DNA from: Prostheceraeus crozeri
Lineage: Eukaryota > Platyhelminthes > Polycladida > Euryleptidae
Reading direction: 5' to 3'
Assembly (NCBI GenBank): GCA_907163375.1
Contig: CAJQUW010011498.1
Span: 232,069 to 296,068, forward strand
Length of the DNA: 64,000 nt
Part shown: piece after piece, positions 24,164-34,932 of the stretch
Layout: the number at the start of each line of letters is the position of its first letter
How positions within the stretch are numbered: position 1 is the stretch's first letter
The notes under the pieces: model-generated
What the model saw: the letters and a program-made list of their open reading frames with translations, nothing else
Databases searched by the model: none
Told to the model about the DNA's origin: nothing
Made by a program: the position numbers and the translations under genes

Positions 24164-25105
24164 TCCATGATATGGTTGAATCCCTATGACATGATCATCG
24201 CCACAAAGGCTGGGAGAATTTTCAGTGGCATGTCATAATCAAAGCAAGCTTTTGCTCAGCAGTGTAGCAGAAAAGTTGAAAGACTATCTCACTTTCGGGA
24301 ACAATTTGCTTGTGTGCCTGTTAGCCCTCGATTGCAAGACTACGAAAATTTCGAAAAATGGGTCGTACAAGTGGCGCAGTCGATGCCGTCCGTGACAGCA
24401 ACGAATTTCAATTGAAAGTTGAAATCCGACTTCATCGAAGGAGTCTGTCAGGATTCTCTCAAGATCGTGGCGATGCGTCTACATTTTGGAAGAAGGTCGA
24501 AGTTAGCGGAAAAGTGCCAACTTCGCTTAAAGTCGCGAAGACAGATTTGTTCTGCCGCACGGGAATGCAAAGGTGATTAGGGTTTTTCAAACCTATCCGA
24601 CATATTGGCCAAAAAAGGCGCTCGCTGATACGTGAAACCGCGAGAACCCTTGCGATTTGCAGGTGCAGAGACATGAGGATCCAATAATAAAAGTACAAAG
24701 ATAAAGAAGCAAGAACGAGCAAATTATGCATATACGATAGATTAGCACACGTGAGATAAGACTCGGGTAGTAGTCACGTTCGCATCACTATGAACATAAA
24801 TTGGTTTGCTAAATGGAAGTGTCTCAATCATACAACTTCCATACGGCATCGTTGCTGACAATGCTGGGTCAACTCCACAATAGACAGTACTTGGAAATGT
24901 CAAGTGATACTTGAAAATTAGCGATTATTCACGACCCTCATGCATAGAAGCTTGTGAGAACTTTTCTACGTCTGTTATCTTCCAAACTTTCCATTGAACG
25001 TTGCAGCGCCCTTTAACATCTAGAGTTCGACTTCGTTCAAATTTCCTTTGATGTGGTGTATATCAATAAGGTGTCATTTATCATTCTGCATTTTCGGAAT
25101 GTACC

Positions 25106-26110
25106 GTAAAACCTCCAATAGAGCGCCATCTGTAATGGAACGCCACCTGCAATAGAACGCCACCTGCAATAGAACGCCACCTGCAATAGAACGCCACCTG
25201 TAATAGAACGCCACCTGTAATAGAACTCCACCTGCACTAGAATGCCACCTGCAAAAGAACGCCACCTGCAAAAGAACGCCACCTGTAATAGAACGCCACC
25301 TGCAATGGAACGCCACCTGCAATAGAACGCCACCTGCAATAGAACGCCACCTGTAATAGAACTCCACCTGCACTAGAATGCCACCTGCAAAAGAACGCCA
25401 CCTGCAAAAGAACGCCACCTGTAATAGAACGCCGCCTGTAATAGAACGCCACCAGCAATAGATCGCCACCAGCAATAGATCGCCACCAGCAATAGATCGC
25501 CACCAGCAATAGATCGCCACCTGCAAAAGAATGCCGCCTGTAATAGAATGCCACCTGCAAAAGAATGCCGCCTGTAATAGATCGCCACCAGCAATAGATC
25601 GCCATCTGCAATAGAATGCCACCTGCAAAAGAATACCGCCTGTAATAGAATGCCACCTGCAAAAGAACGCCACCAGCAATAGATCGCCACCAACAATAGA
25701 TCGCCGCCTAAAATAGATCGCCACCAGCAATAGATCGCCACCTGCAAAAGAACGCCACCTGCAATAGATCGCCACCTGTAATATAACTCCACCAGCAATA
25801 GATCGCCACCTGCAAAAGAATGCCGCCTGTAATAGAATGCCACCTGCAAAAGAATGCCGCCTGTAATAGAATGCCACCTGCAAAAGAACGCCACCTAAAA
25901 TAGATCGCCACCAGCAATAGATTGCCACCTGTAATATAACTCCACCAGCAATAGATCGCCACCTGCAAAAGAATGCCGCCTGTAATAGAATGCCACCTGC
26001 AAAAGAATGCCGCCTGTAATAGAATGCCACCTGCAAAAGAACGCCACCTAAAATAGATCGCCACCAGCAATAGATTGCCACCTGCAATAGAACGCCACCT
26101 GTAATAGACC
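25106..26110. repeat. 17-bp minisatellite array, about 58 copies, with a 153-bp higher-order repeat
   Basis: The unit is gccacctgcaatagaac (17 bp) with many variants (ccagcaatagatc, cgcctgtaatagaat, cacctgcaaaagaac). Three units make 51 bp, so all frames stay open, giving spurious minus-strand frames of up to 337 codons. At 25771 and 25924 the same nine-unit string, including the rare gtaatataac variant, recurs at a 153-bp offset, showing a higher-order repeat. The array starts after accgtaaaacctccaatag, and a lone related unit lies at about 27512-27540. Confidence 0.95.
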
Positions 26111-26255
26111 GACTTGTTCATTATTAACGATTGATTTAAAGTAACCATTAAGTGCCTGCAATGTCAATCACGATTTGTGTTGCTCGTCTTGTTTTCTTAG
26201 TGGGCAGTAATCTTCGTGCACAATATATTAATTAGATGTAGTATTCAGTGTTGAG

Positions 26256-26401
26256 CTACACCTTTTAATGTCTATTTCAGATGTTTCCAATTGAATTTCA
26301 GATATCTTCAAACTTGTGACTGTTGATAGATATCTGAAATTCAATTAGAGAAATCTGAAATCCATCTGGAACTGACTGAAATAGACATTGAAAAGGTGTA
26401 G
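26256..26401. repeat. Foldback (inverted-repeat) element, 146 bp
   Basis: The left arm (ctacaccttttaatgtctat ... gaatttcagatatc) and right arm (gatatctgaaattcaat ... atagacattgaaaaggtgtag) are imperfect reverse complements around a loop of about 15-20 nt. It is a small foldback MITE or hairpin. No coding content. Confidence 0.75.
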
Positions 26402-26454
26402 TACACGGGTGAATTGGATCTAAATGTTTACTGTCATTAATTACTTATAATATA

Positions 26455-27302
26455 CCGTATTTCTTTGAATAGTAGCCGCGGGTACTATTAGAGGCAACGG
26501 TTCTAGAGAATTTAGCAATGCTCGACATTTACACATGCACACCCATTTCCTAAATATCACCAGTTTAATACAGATTTACAATATGCCAATCTTGCCTATT
26601 TCTACATTATTAAGCCTAATGGTTGTAACCTTAAGGTTAGTGTTAACAGTGCACTAATATACCATCCACATGTATATATTAAAAATAAGATGAGACCTAT
26701 TTTATGTCTGTTTTTATATTCGAATTTTTAACTAGATATACCGGCAATTTCCGTATGCTTACAAGCATCAAACGACTTCTACTAATACATGTCCTATCTC
26801 TTATCCCAAATTAAAGCCCAAAAAATCAAAATTCTTTGAAGCACAAGGCAAGTAGTAGATGTGAAAGATATACCGGTACATGGTTTATCGACAAAATTTG
26901 TTCTCAATGTGCTGAACTTTCCGATTATGAAGAAAACATGAGCGTACGACTACCTGAGTCGAATCTACAGCGACTTTAAGTTGAGAATGGACAAATTCTC
27001 CTACTCAAACGGTTAAGGTTTCTACCCACCTAATAAGTTCTGCTCGTGTGTCGCAAATTTCTCTGAATTTCCGAACATCCGCAGAATTTTGCCGAATATC
27101 CATAACATGAGCGTTAAAATCAAGTTCTGCGCACGTACATAATTTACCAGTTGTCAGCAGGTGAACAAGGAAGTCGATTTCAAGTCAACATTTCGTCTCA
27201 TCGCATCAGTCAAGTTACTGATCATGCGACTTTTTAATAATAGCTGCACACGAAATGTACAGTTTTTAATAGTAACCGCGGCTATCATTCGAAGAAACAC
27301 AG
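26455..27302. mobile_element. TIR element of 848 bp with TA target duplication (MITE)
   Basis: The left end reads CCGTATTTCTTTGAATAGTA and the reverse complement of the right end CTGTGTTTCTTCGAATGATA. Both continue into GCCGCGG and TACTATTA, an inverted repeat of about 38 bp with roughly 80% identity. TA flanks both ends (26453-26454 and 27303-27304), as expected of a Tc1/mariner/pogo-type insertion. No transposase inside. Confidence 0.65.
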
Positions 27303-27858
27303 TACTTCATTGAAAATCGATATCAGTAAAACTAAAATACGTGTTCAGTATCATATTAAGTTTCAATCACAAAATGAAAAATCACAATGATAAGCCGAAA
27401 TGTATGTGCTTCATAATAGGATATTTAGTAATTTATTTGAGAGTTTCACAGGTGGAACATACTTGCAAATACTTAATTTTGAAGCGATATTCCTTATTAT
27501 TTTGTGCTCGGAGATTTTGAAAAATAGACCGCCACTTGTAGTATATTGATTGCTACCCAAGAAAGAGGACCGATGTAAACCCATGTGCGTGATTCAATTT
27601 TACTGGTGAAAAGTTCTGATATTTTGGGGAACGATTATTGGTTGTGATGAATTTCGATAAAATACAATGCAAAAGTGCAGTCCCTTGTAGAAAAATCTAG
27701 AATTTATTGAAAACTTGAATAATATTTAGATTAAGTTTCTAATTGTTTTACGTGTTCACAAAAAACGTTTAATCCGCGCTACTTCTTGCTGATACATCAG
27801 TAGCATGCAATGTTTATCTACAAAATTAGAACAGAAGTGAAAAACGATTTTCTTGCAG

Positions 27859-28118
27859 ATGTGCCACGCCTTCCACCAATGCCGGAAGAATCGGAGGAAG
27901 AACAACCAGCACCACGTCGAGAATCTCCACCAGCTACAGGAGAGACTCCTCCGCAGACTGAAGAGGACATGATGGAGAAGCCGAGAAAGAAAAGACCAGT
28001 CAGCGGACCGAAGACTCCTAACCCCTATGCATCAGATGACACTAGTACGATGTTACTGCCTGTGATCCTCTCCATAGCAGCTTTCCTGCCGATAGTATTC
28101 TGTCTGTGCAAGCTCTAA
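27859..28118 (+). CDS. MLEC: Malectin, terminal coding exon (acidic stalk, membrane anchor, stop)
   Basis: The exon opens after tcttgcag at 27851-27858 in phase 1; its first two bases complete an Asp codon begun in the exon at 6066-6123. It encodes DVPRLPPMPEESEEEQ, a Pro/Glu-rich luminal stalk, then the malectin hallmark GPKTPNPYASDDTS, a hydrophobic membrane span (about 20 residues from MLLPVI to VFCL) and a two-residue tail after LC, ending at taa 28116-28118. The acidic stalk, the GP-TPNPYASD block and the C-terminal F-LC-L anchor match known malectins in order. This gives a type I endoplasmic reticulum membrane protein with almost no cytosolic tail. No clear AATAAA was seen in the first 800 bp downstream, so the mRNA end is undetermined. 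Confidence 0.94.
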
Positions 28119-28986
28119 CCTTCCTCTCCTTCAGTGCACTTGGTATTGAGAAGTCTGATCGTTGGATGAACTTTGATGGAACCGCATCTGTCTATCGTGC
28201 CGGCTTTTCTCAATTATCAAATGGTGTGTCTTGGGTCTACAGTGAAGGACAACGTTCAGTTAACGCCAATTAGTCTTGTTGTACAGAAGTGTCTAATTGG
28301 CTTTTTAAATGTCGTTAGACTGTCTTTCCAATTTCATAATAGTTGCTTTTGTGTTCGTGCTATGGACTTGAAGATATCCGACACGGGGAGACTTGTGATT
28401 GTCATAGCTATCTTTCCATACATCGAGGGTCTGATAGATAGAAATGCTGGTCATGTCAGATATCTACAAGGCCATTGCTCGAAGGGAAACTGTCATTTTT
28501 GTGCGCCTCAGGCACTCATCAATGATTTTATCACACACAGGACGAACAGGAACCCATTCCACCTGATCTCGTCTGTATCGAGTCATTTATACGATGCTCA
28601 AGCACGTAGGTCTTGAAGTTGTAACGATTGTTGGGAGATTGTTTGTGTTCTCTATTTAATATCTCTTGTTCTCGTATGTATCTCTCGTTCATTCTATGAT
28701 TTATCGTGTTTTTCATATTCTTATTTGCAATTATCAATGTGCCGCAACTATTGAGTGACACTGATCACTTTGCAAATATATCATGATGGAGCCATCTGTC
28801 TTTTCATTGATAACATTTTACGGAAACTAAATACGATAATTTTCGGACGGAATTTAGTTGTGGACAAATGTCTGACATACCAGAAAGTTAACAGTCAGGT
28901 GCAAAATATCTCATGGATTTGCAGCTTCTCTGGAATTCTGATTATAAAATCAACGTTTTGCAGTAAAGTCAACGTGTGCTGTTATA
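28119..28986 (+). other. Malectin 3' flank / probable 3' UTR
   Basis: No second gene is recognisable here. A 147-codon open frame at 28173-28616 has no domain I know and lies where the 3' UTR is expected. I found no canonical polyadenylation hexamer before the Tigger-type terminus at 28989. Confidence 0.45.
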
Positions 28987-28988
28987 TA

Positions 28989-29979
28989 CAGTCAACTCCC
29001 GCTTATCCGCCACCATCGGTGAAATCACTTTTTTTGGCGGATAAACGAAATTATTGTTCAATTCATCAAATATTCTATTTTCCTTGGTACTGCATTAGAA
29101 AACAACTCTGGCTACCTAGCGTATCTCAAGCTCATTTCTGGACGATAGGCGTATAGGCTAGAAACATGTAATGGAGGCAACAGATTATGTACACGCACAT
29201 TACTATTGACTATATAAGGATTGGTCTTTTAACACTTAGAGAAGAAGTCAGCAATTTTCTTTTGTGTTGCATGGTGTTGAGATAAAACAACAATTCACTC
29301 AGCTGCATGAGAGATTTGACATCGTCCTCACTAGCCAGCGGATTATTCTCAAAGTATTCAATCATCGTTGACAGTGAATCACGAGCTCGTTAGGATGTAA
29401 TGGGCTCTTTTTCTGACTCATTGACGCTGCCACAATTTTCCTCCTCATCTGAAAATATCACCGGTACGTCCTCTTCGGCATAATTATTTTCAGTTTCAGT
29501 TGCATTGTCTATCTCACAAAATTCGTCGGGTGTCAAGATGTCAATAATATTGAAGATTGATTTCATTCTGTCAAAAACATTACCTCTCAAAACAGGCGTT
29601 GGGGATTCATTTTCTTCCGAACTATTCGGCGAAAGTACGCCGATGTGACTCCAGCAGTTTTGAATCGTCTTTTCACTAATTGAATCCCATGCGATCTTAC
29701 TGAACATGATTGCTTCCTTCAAGGTGATATCAGGGGTATTATCATCTGCCATTACAACATACTGACTCAGTTGTGACTGGCGGTAGAAAGCCTTGAAATT
29801 TTTTAATGATCCCGCAAGGTTGCAATGAGGAAATCATGTTTGGAGGCAGAAAAATAAGTTCAATATGAGGCAGTTGAGGGCAACAGTGACTTGTCGCATT
29901 ATCCAAGAGAAGTAATATTTTCTTGTTCTCAGCAACGAAGCAATTGCATTCAAGTCCCGTAGGCATTTAGTCCCGTGTA
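28989..29979 (-). mobile_element. Decayed pogo/Tigger-type transposon remnant
   Basis: CAGTCAACTCCCGCTTATCC, directly after TA (28987-28988), has the form of a Tigger/pogo terminal repeat, with its own short inverted echo (ggcggataa) about 30 bp inside. A minus-strand transposase remnant lies at 29390-29966. The partner terminus is absent: homology switches to a hAT MITE at about 29980, so the 5' part of the element was lost. Confidence 0.65.
29390..29966 (-). pseudogene. Tigger/pogo-family DDE transposase, C-terminal fragment
   Basis: Two minus-strand frames joined by a frameshift near 29745 encode the end of a CENP-B/Tigger-type DDE_1 transposase. The first contains KKILLLLDNATSHC, with the second catalytic Asp, and IELIFLPPNMISSLQP. 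The second (from 29752) contains ITLKEAIMFSKIAWDSISEKT and NCWSHIGVL, the family's helical tail with the W-----TI-NCW-H-G motif, then an acidic C-terminus. After SLQPC the expected Asp-Gln of the third catalytic motif is missing (SLQPCGIIKKF), so the copy would be inactive even without the frameshift. The N-terminal DNA-binding domain is absent. Confidence 0.82.
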
Positions 29980-30017
29980 ACGTAAATGGAATGGCACAAT
30001 CTTCTGACTAAATACCA
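29980..30017 (+). repeat. 5' stub of a hAT-type MITE copy split by a later insertion
   Basis: The stretch aacgtaaatggaatggcaca through ctgactaaataccata matches the interior of the MITE copy at 52087-52608. The same copy resumes at 32901 with gcaatcgaacaatgagcagc. The interruption is the 2.9-kb element at 30020-32898. Confidence 0.75.
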
Positions 30018-30596
30018 TACCCGGTGATAAATGATGTCAGGGTCCCTGACGGGGCCCTTTAGGGCACTCGGGCAAAACTAGGGCAACAATAAATTTTCAA
30101 AATAGGCTCTTTGTCTTTGTAAATGACTAGATTTTTGATAATTTCCCTGAGAAAATCGATAACGAGCAAGTTTTCTCAAAATTCCATATCAGGGCAAGAT
30201 TAGGGTAACCTTAGGGCAATATAATTTCAGGGCATGTTCAGGGTATGCCCTGATTACACTAGATGATGCTGCAGCTCCACACACATCATTCACATGCTTC
30301 CTCAGTTATGTGCCACTTCCTACTTTCTGTAATTTGACAGACTCGGCAATGTAATTTTACCATACAACTTTTGGGTCACGTAAAATTACATGCTATTCTA
30401 TGTAAAACAACATTATGAAAAGATGTCTGCAAGATAGGACATATGATTCATTAATAGATAGAAAATTTGGAAATTAATTGCGGTCATATGATCTATACAC
30501 CTGCAAAAGGAATATTTAGTTCAATCTACTCCGTCTCTTAATTATTCGTTTTTGATAGGACGGCACAATGCACGAAGCACAGACATATTCCTTCTT

Positions 30597-30662
30597 CTCT
30601 TCTCTTCTCACTCACTCACTCACTCACTCACTCACTCACTCACTCTCTCTCTCTCTCTCTCG
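30597..30662. repeat. (CTCA)n/(CT)n microsatellite
   Basis: Short tcttctc repeats pass into about ten ctca units and then a ct run. A smaller similar tract (tctctcactcactcactctcc) lies at about 32150-32175, near the other end of the same 2.9-kb element. Confidence 0.9.
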
Positions 30663-32419
30663 TAATTCATTTATTCATTTTCTTGTATCCTTTTATCCAT
30701 TCAGAAACTTATCTTAAATGATATCCTAGCTGGAACATATGGGAAGTCATAATGCTGTTCAGATGCCTGTTGGTCCTACAATTACGTAAGACTCGTCTGC
30801 GCACACCGATTCTCTATATGAAATAGTTTCCCTGTCGCTCGCCTGCTGAACCGACCTTCATTCCATGAGTCACATGACAGAGAGGATGCGAGCTGGTAAT
30901 GTTTATCAAGCAGGCGTCATTTGTTTGATACAGTCGACTCCCATCTCCCACTGCATCGTGATATGTGGCTGTACGCATATCAGTCAGCAAACTCGCCGGC
31001 ATTACTATCTGCAGTCTCAAACTTGCGAATTTATAAGACTTTTAACGGCGATTCAAGTCAGTGATTTGTGTTTTCGACATTCAGAGGAATTCTGTCGTAA
31101 TTCGATTATGCCTACAGTTTGGAAATAATCTCTGGTATATCTTCATCTACAGGATACGTCTTGATTCCCATTTAATTGCAGACTCAGTGAAGTACGTACT
31201 GCACTGTTTCTATATTTTCGCTGAAAACCATCAAATTCATGTGATATTGATTATTGCTCTAAAGTCAAGAGAATGCAACATTTGATCAAAGATTTGGACC
31301 CGCTACAGGTGAGATGTTTATTTTGATAATTGCAACAGCATTGCATGAGCTCATTATTGCTAAATAAAGTTTCATTAGGGTGAAGATGCCTTGGCTTGAC
31401 TTGTAGGTATTATGTGGGAAGAACCAAGTAAACTGATGTTATGTTCGAGGTTAGCATATTTTTCTTTTTGTAATATGTATTTCGAAATCATCGTCAGACA
31501 AGTGAATCGTAGTTAAGGTAAACAGTAAATTCAAGCAAAGATAACAAATTTAAAATATAATGCGTATAGCTATAAGAATTTTAGAATATAACTCAATAAC
31601 TGCAATAAACATGCTTGCATCCGTAAATGTCATTAAGTGAGCAATGTAATGTTCGTCCATTCTTCAAAGAGCAACGATTCTTTTACAAACTTGTTTTCAA
31701 ATTGTGTTTGTCAAAGCCACCTGATGCGTCATTATAATGTTCTTAGGAAATTGCAAAAAATCTGTCATTTTCGTACATATCATGCTGATAATGAAACGTT
31801 AATATGTAAACATTTCTATAAATTTTATAGGATCTATAAATATCTGATCGATTTTCTTAAAAGTTGTGCATATTCAATTAATTACCATTAAGAATTTGAT
31901 AAATGAATAAATGTAATTAATGTTATCAATAAAGTAAATAGATACCCACATTTGTCTGTGTTAATTTCATTCCTTTCCATTGGCCCTCATTTCTTTTTTA
32001 ATTGATATCCTATTTTTTCAAAGAAATATATCCATATCTAATAAGTTTTAATTAAATAAACATTAAATCGATCATCGTAGCTTGTGTTATCATGCTGGAG
32101 GAATAGATAGTAGATTTTCTTTATTTGCATCATTGTCATTTCTTTGCCCGTCTCTCTCTCACTCACTCACTCTCCACTATTTCTCATGATTGTGAGCAAT
32201 GGAATATCTGTCGAAATATCTGGTTGAATTGCAGATAATATTGAATTGTAAATAAGCATAGTTTTATTGTGCCTTGCTGATTTATTTTTCATTGCTTTCG
32301 GAAAGTCGATTTGCGCTTTTTTCATAAAATCCTGTTGCTTGTGCATCACTGTATGGTAGATATGACTTTAATATATATTTTAACTACCAGTGAATTTAAC
32401 AGGCATTTTTTCCTTTCAG

Positions 32420-32574
32420 AGTCATCTGCAGATCTATTTGAGACAACCTGCAAGGAGGTCGAACTGACCGTGTCTAAGTTCTTCAACAACGCCCACAATC
32501 GGTATGGTGGAAGGAGAAAGAGGCAACAGGAATCTAGTGATATGAGCACTACGTGTATTGGATTCCGACAGTGA
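32420..32574 (+). CDS. Possible terminal coding exon, unidentified, inside a transposon
   Basis: A pyrimidine-rich acceptor (tttttcctttcag, ending 32419) precedes an open frame to tga at 32572-32574. If the upstream exon ends in G (phase 1) it begins ESSADLFETTCKEVEL, continues TVSKFFNNAHNRYGG, then a basic RRKRQQ stretch resembling a furin-type cleavage site, and ends TTCIGFRQ with two Cys in total. Third codon positions are relatively C/G-rich against an A+T-rich background, which favours real coding. I recognise no family. It lies inside the TA-flanked 2.9-kb element, so it could be a captured host-gene fragment or part of an element gene. No donor-linked partner exon was found. Confidence 0.35.
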
Positions 32575-32900
32575 ATGACTTATACGTGATTTCTTACGTG
32601 ATGACTTATATAACGTGATTTCTTCAAAAATATAAAGAAATTCTGAATGCAAACTGTTTTCACAACTCTAATCACGTGCGGTTGTCGGGTAGGATTTTTT
32701 AGATCTGAATTAAAAAAGGGTATAAACTACTGATATACTACTATTTAATGAACAATGAGTAGCACAAATAACCCTACTTTTTTAAGATTGGACGCGGTTA
32801 AATACCGCTACGGGCCCTGATCAAAGCTTGCGGAACTCCACCGTTGGGGCCCCTGAATGCAAACCTGTTAAGGGCCCCTGATGTGATTTATCACCGGGTA

Positions 32901-33310
32901 GCAATCGAACAATGAGCAGCCAGTTCAACATTAAACACGCCAAATTGTGCAAAGTTTCAGTGACTGTTATCAACCGGATCACACAGCAAAGAGACACAAT
33001 TGATGTCGAGTTCTACAGAGAAGTTTGTGAACGTTTTTTTCATGCGCCTGCTAACTTTTTTAAAATGATCGGAGGGCCCATTATCGAGAAACCTTTTGCG
33101 CAATGATCTGAATTCTTCGAATCTGAAGGAATCGTGGCGATCGGAGCATTTTGAAGGAATTCAGAGCAATCCGCAAGCGACGCATGACTATTTTTCCTAT
33201 CTCTGTAAAGTATTAAAAATTTCTTTTTGCCCACTTAATAAGTTCCTGCATGTGCCATCTGTTTGAATCAGTTTGCACTTCTAACAAAGTGATACGATTA
33301 AACAATCTAA
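32901..33310 (+). repeat. 3' part of the split hAT-type MITE copy
   Basis: It resumes the copy begun at 29980 and is colinear with 52196-52600 and 60540-60940. The terminal TCTAATTCTGTG is replaced by a duplicated ctaattgctttttt sequence, so the right terminus is lost. Confidence 0.8.
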
Positions 33311-34225
33311 TTGCTTTTTTCTAATTGCTTTTTTCAGATATGCACCAACAGTGTGACTTTTTCATATAAAAATTTTCACAGTATACAGATACTTATTTTA
33401 GTCGACACTCTACCTATATATCCCTACTCTATGGACTAACTGTTTTGGTACGTTCATGGAACTGCACACAGTTGAAATTTTTTCTTCGTCGAATTAGCGC
33501 ATCTGCCCAGCATCATCACTGGCTGATTCAAGAAGACTGAAAATTATAACATGATTCATCTTCTCAAAACTTTCTTTGATATGTATAAATCGCGAACAAT
33601 TTCTCCAATATCTTCTATCAAATTCGATGTGAATTCATGGCATGCATTTCTTTCTCGATTGCGATTGATTGAGATTCTCATGCACATTGATAGACTTGCA
33701 CTGATTGCAATTACCGAGCTGTTGTACTCTGTTTCTTTGCAAGAGTGATGCAAGCGATTTATCACCACAGTTAGCCGATTTCTATGTAATTGCCCACACT
33801 ATGTTAGGAATCTGTATTCCGCAATTAATGGCATAGAAATCGTTTTTCAAACATAGATATTTATAACCAGCGATTTAGGTTGACCAACTGTCTGTCGATG
33901 TGGCCAGAATTAGGATTGTTCAGGCAGCGTCGTCAGAAAATAGCTATCGTAGAGCTATCATAACGTTCTCAAGCGAAGGCGCTTCAAAGAATAACACTGT
34001 CATAATAAACTCCAGATATTGCTAGCGAAAACACTCGTTGGTTTCATATCAATCGCTTCATAATGATAGATTTGCACTGATTGCAATAATAACAAAGTTG
34101 TTCCGACGAAAGAATAGCTTTACTTTGGCTTAACATTAAATTGGAGCACTCTCGCTTTTGGTGAAATAGGTTGTGCAACATAGGCTACAATTTGGTGTGC
34201 TGTCTACCCATAGAAATAGATTGCT
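33311..34225. other. Non-coding stretch with a repeat terminus
   Basis: At 33345-33434 it carries the right end of the dispersed repeat found complete at 56230-56893 (acagtatacagatac, ctctacctatatatccctac, ctctatgg). I see nothing supportable in the rest. Confidence 0.6.
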
Positions 34226-34438
34226 TATCTGAAGTTGACTCAAGGTCGCGCACATCCGCGGGGGCCTTTAAGTTGGGGCATGAATGACCAATTAAAAACT
34301 TAGATTTACTAATGTGACTGATTCTGACCCAATGATGCAGACGTTGACAAGTGCATCTAAGCGAAAATGTGTGGGATTTACGTGCCGTTATTGTGCATTG
34401 CATGAAGGTTTACTTCCATTCTACTTTTCCAGTTTTGC
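34226..34438 (+). repeat. Dispersed repeat, copy 1 (target of element A)
   Basis: It shares tagaaatagattgcttatct, ttgactcaaggtc, aagttggggcatgaat, gtgactgattctgacccaat and ttgacaagtgcatc with an inverted copy at about 46110-46375. Element A is inserted at its right edge. Family not identified. Confidence 0.7.
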
Positions 34439-34932
34439 TACAGAACTTACCAAGTATGTAGTTGAATGTATCATTTATATTTCAATAATTCAGTTTTAAT
34501 TCGAGAAAAGCTCAATGCGATTCAGAATTGATCATTTATATTCAGTCATATGCAAAACAGTCATTTCATTTTCAGAATTTGATATTTGTATTTCGAAGTC
34601 AAGCATATATATTACAGAAAGGTCATTGAAGATTGCAATCGGTCACTTTATTTTGAGTGTTGGTCATTTCTATTCCATCAGTTTAGAATTTGACGTTTAT
34701 ATTTCAGAAGCAGTTATAAATATTCTATCAATTAAGAAATTGACATTAGCATTTTAGATGTGGTAATTTACATTTCAATACTGAAATTTATATTTCGGAC
34801 TCTGTCATTTAAGTAATGAATTATACCATTTCAATTTCAGATAATACATGTAACAATATTCCCGAGTACATCATATTTCCGAAAGTAGCAAATACATTCA
34901 AGAAATTAACGGTTATATTCCATTTCGTCAGG

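Larger units (their letters stand above)
6124..27858 (+). other. Giant malectin intron (phase 1), 21.7 kb
   Basis: The intron lies between the gtaagt donor at 6124 and the tcttgcag acceptor ending at 27858. It contains LINE fragments (7972-8160, 9107-9540), a hAT MITE (9576-10405), the 8.4-kb 51-bp minisatellite, a hAT-like element (22021-24163), the 17-bp minisatellite and two short inverted-repeat elements. I see no gene on either strand in the remaining stretches (6124-7971, 8161-9106, 10414-11161, 20035-22012, 24172-25105, 27305-27858). Confidence 0.8.
30020..32898. mobile_element. 2.9-kb TIR element with TA target duplication, inserted in a hAT MITE
   Basis: The left end reads CCCGGTGATAAATGATGTCA and the reverse complement of the right end CCCGGTGATAAATCACATCA. 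TA flanks both sides (30018-30019, 32899-32900). The host MITE reads continuously if the element is removed (ccata / gcaatcg), confirming the boundaries. The left arm has repeated agggca motifs. No transposase was recognised. The interior holds a microsatellite and one plausible spliced exon. TA duplication suggests Tc1/mariner/pogo mobilisation. Confidence 0.75.

Noticed and set aside
25037-26148. Repetitive minus-strand frames (FYCRWRSIAGG type)
   Set aside because: Same artefact in the 17-bp array; three frames are open at once.
28173-28616. 147-codon frame after malectin as a second gene
   Set aside because: No domain, in the expected 3' UTR, and no regulatory or splice support.
30931-30950. 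A second Tigger-like terminus (TA then CAGTCGACTCCCATCTCCC)
   Set aside because: No partner terminus or transposase was found nearby.
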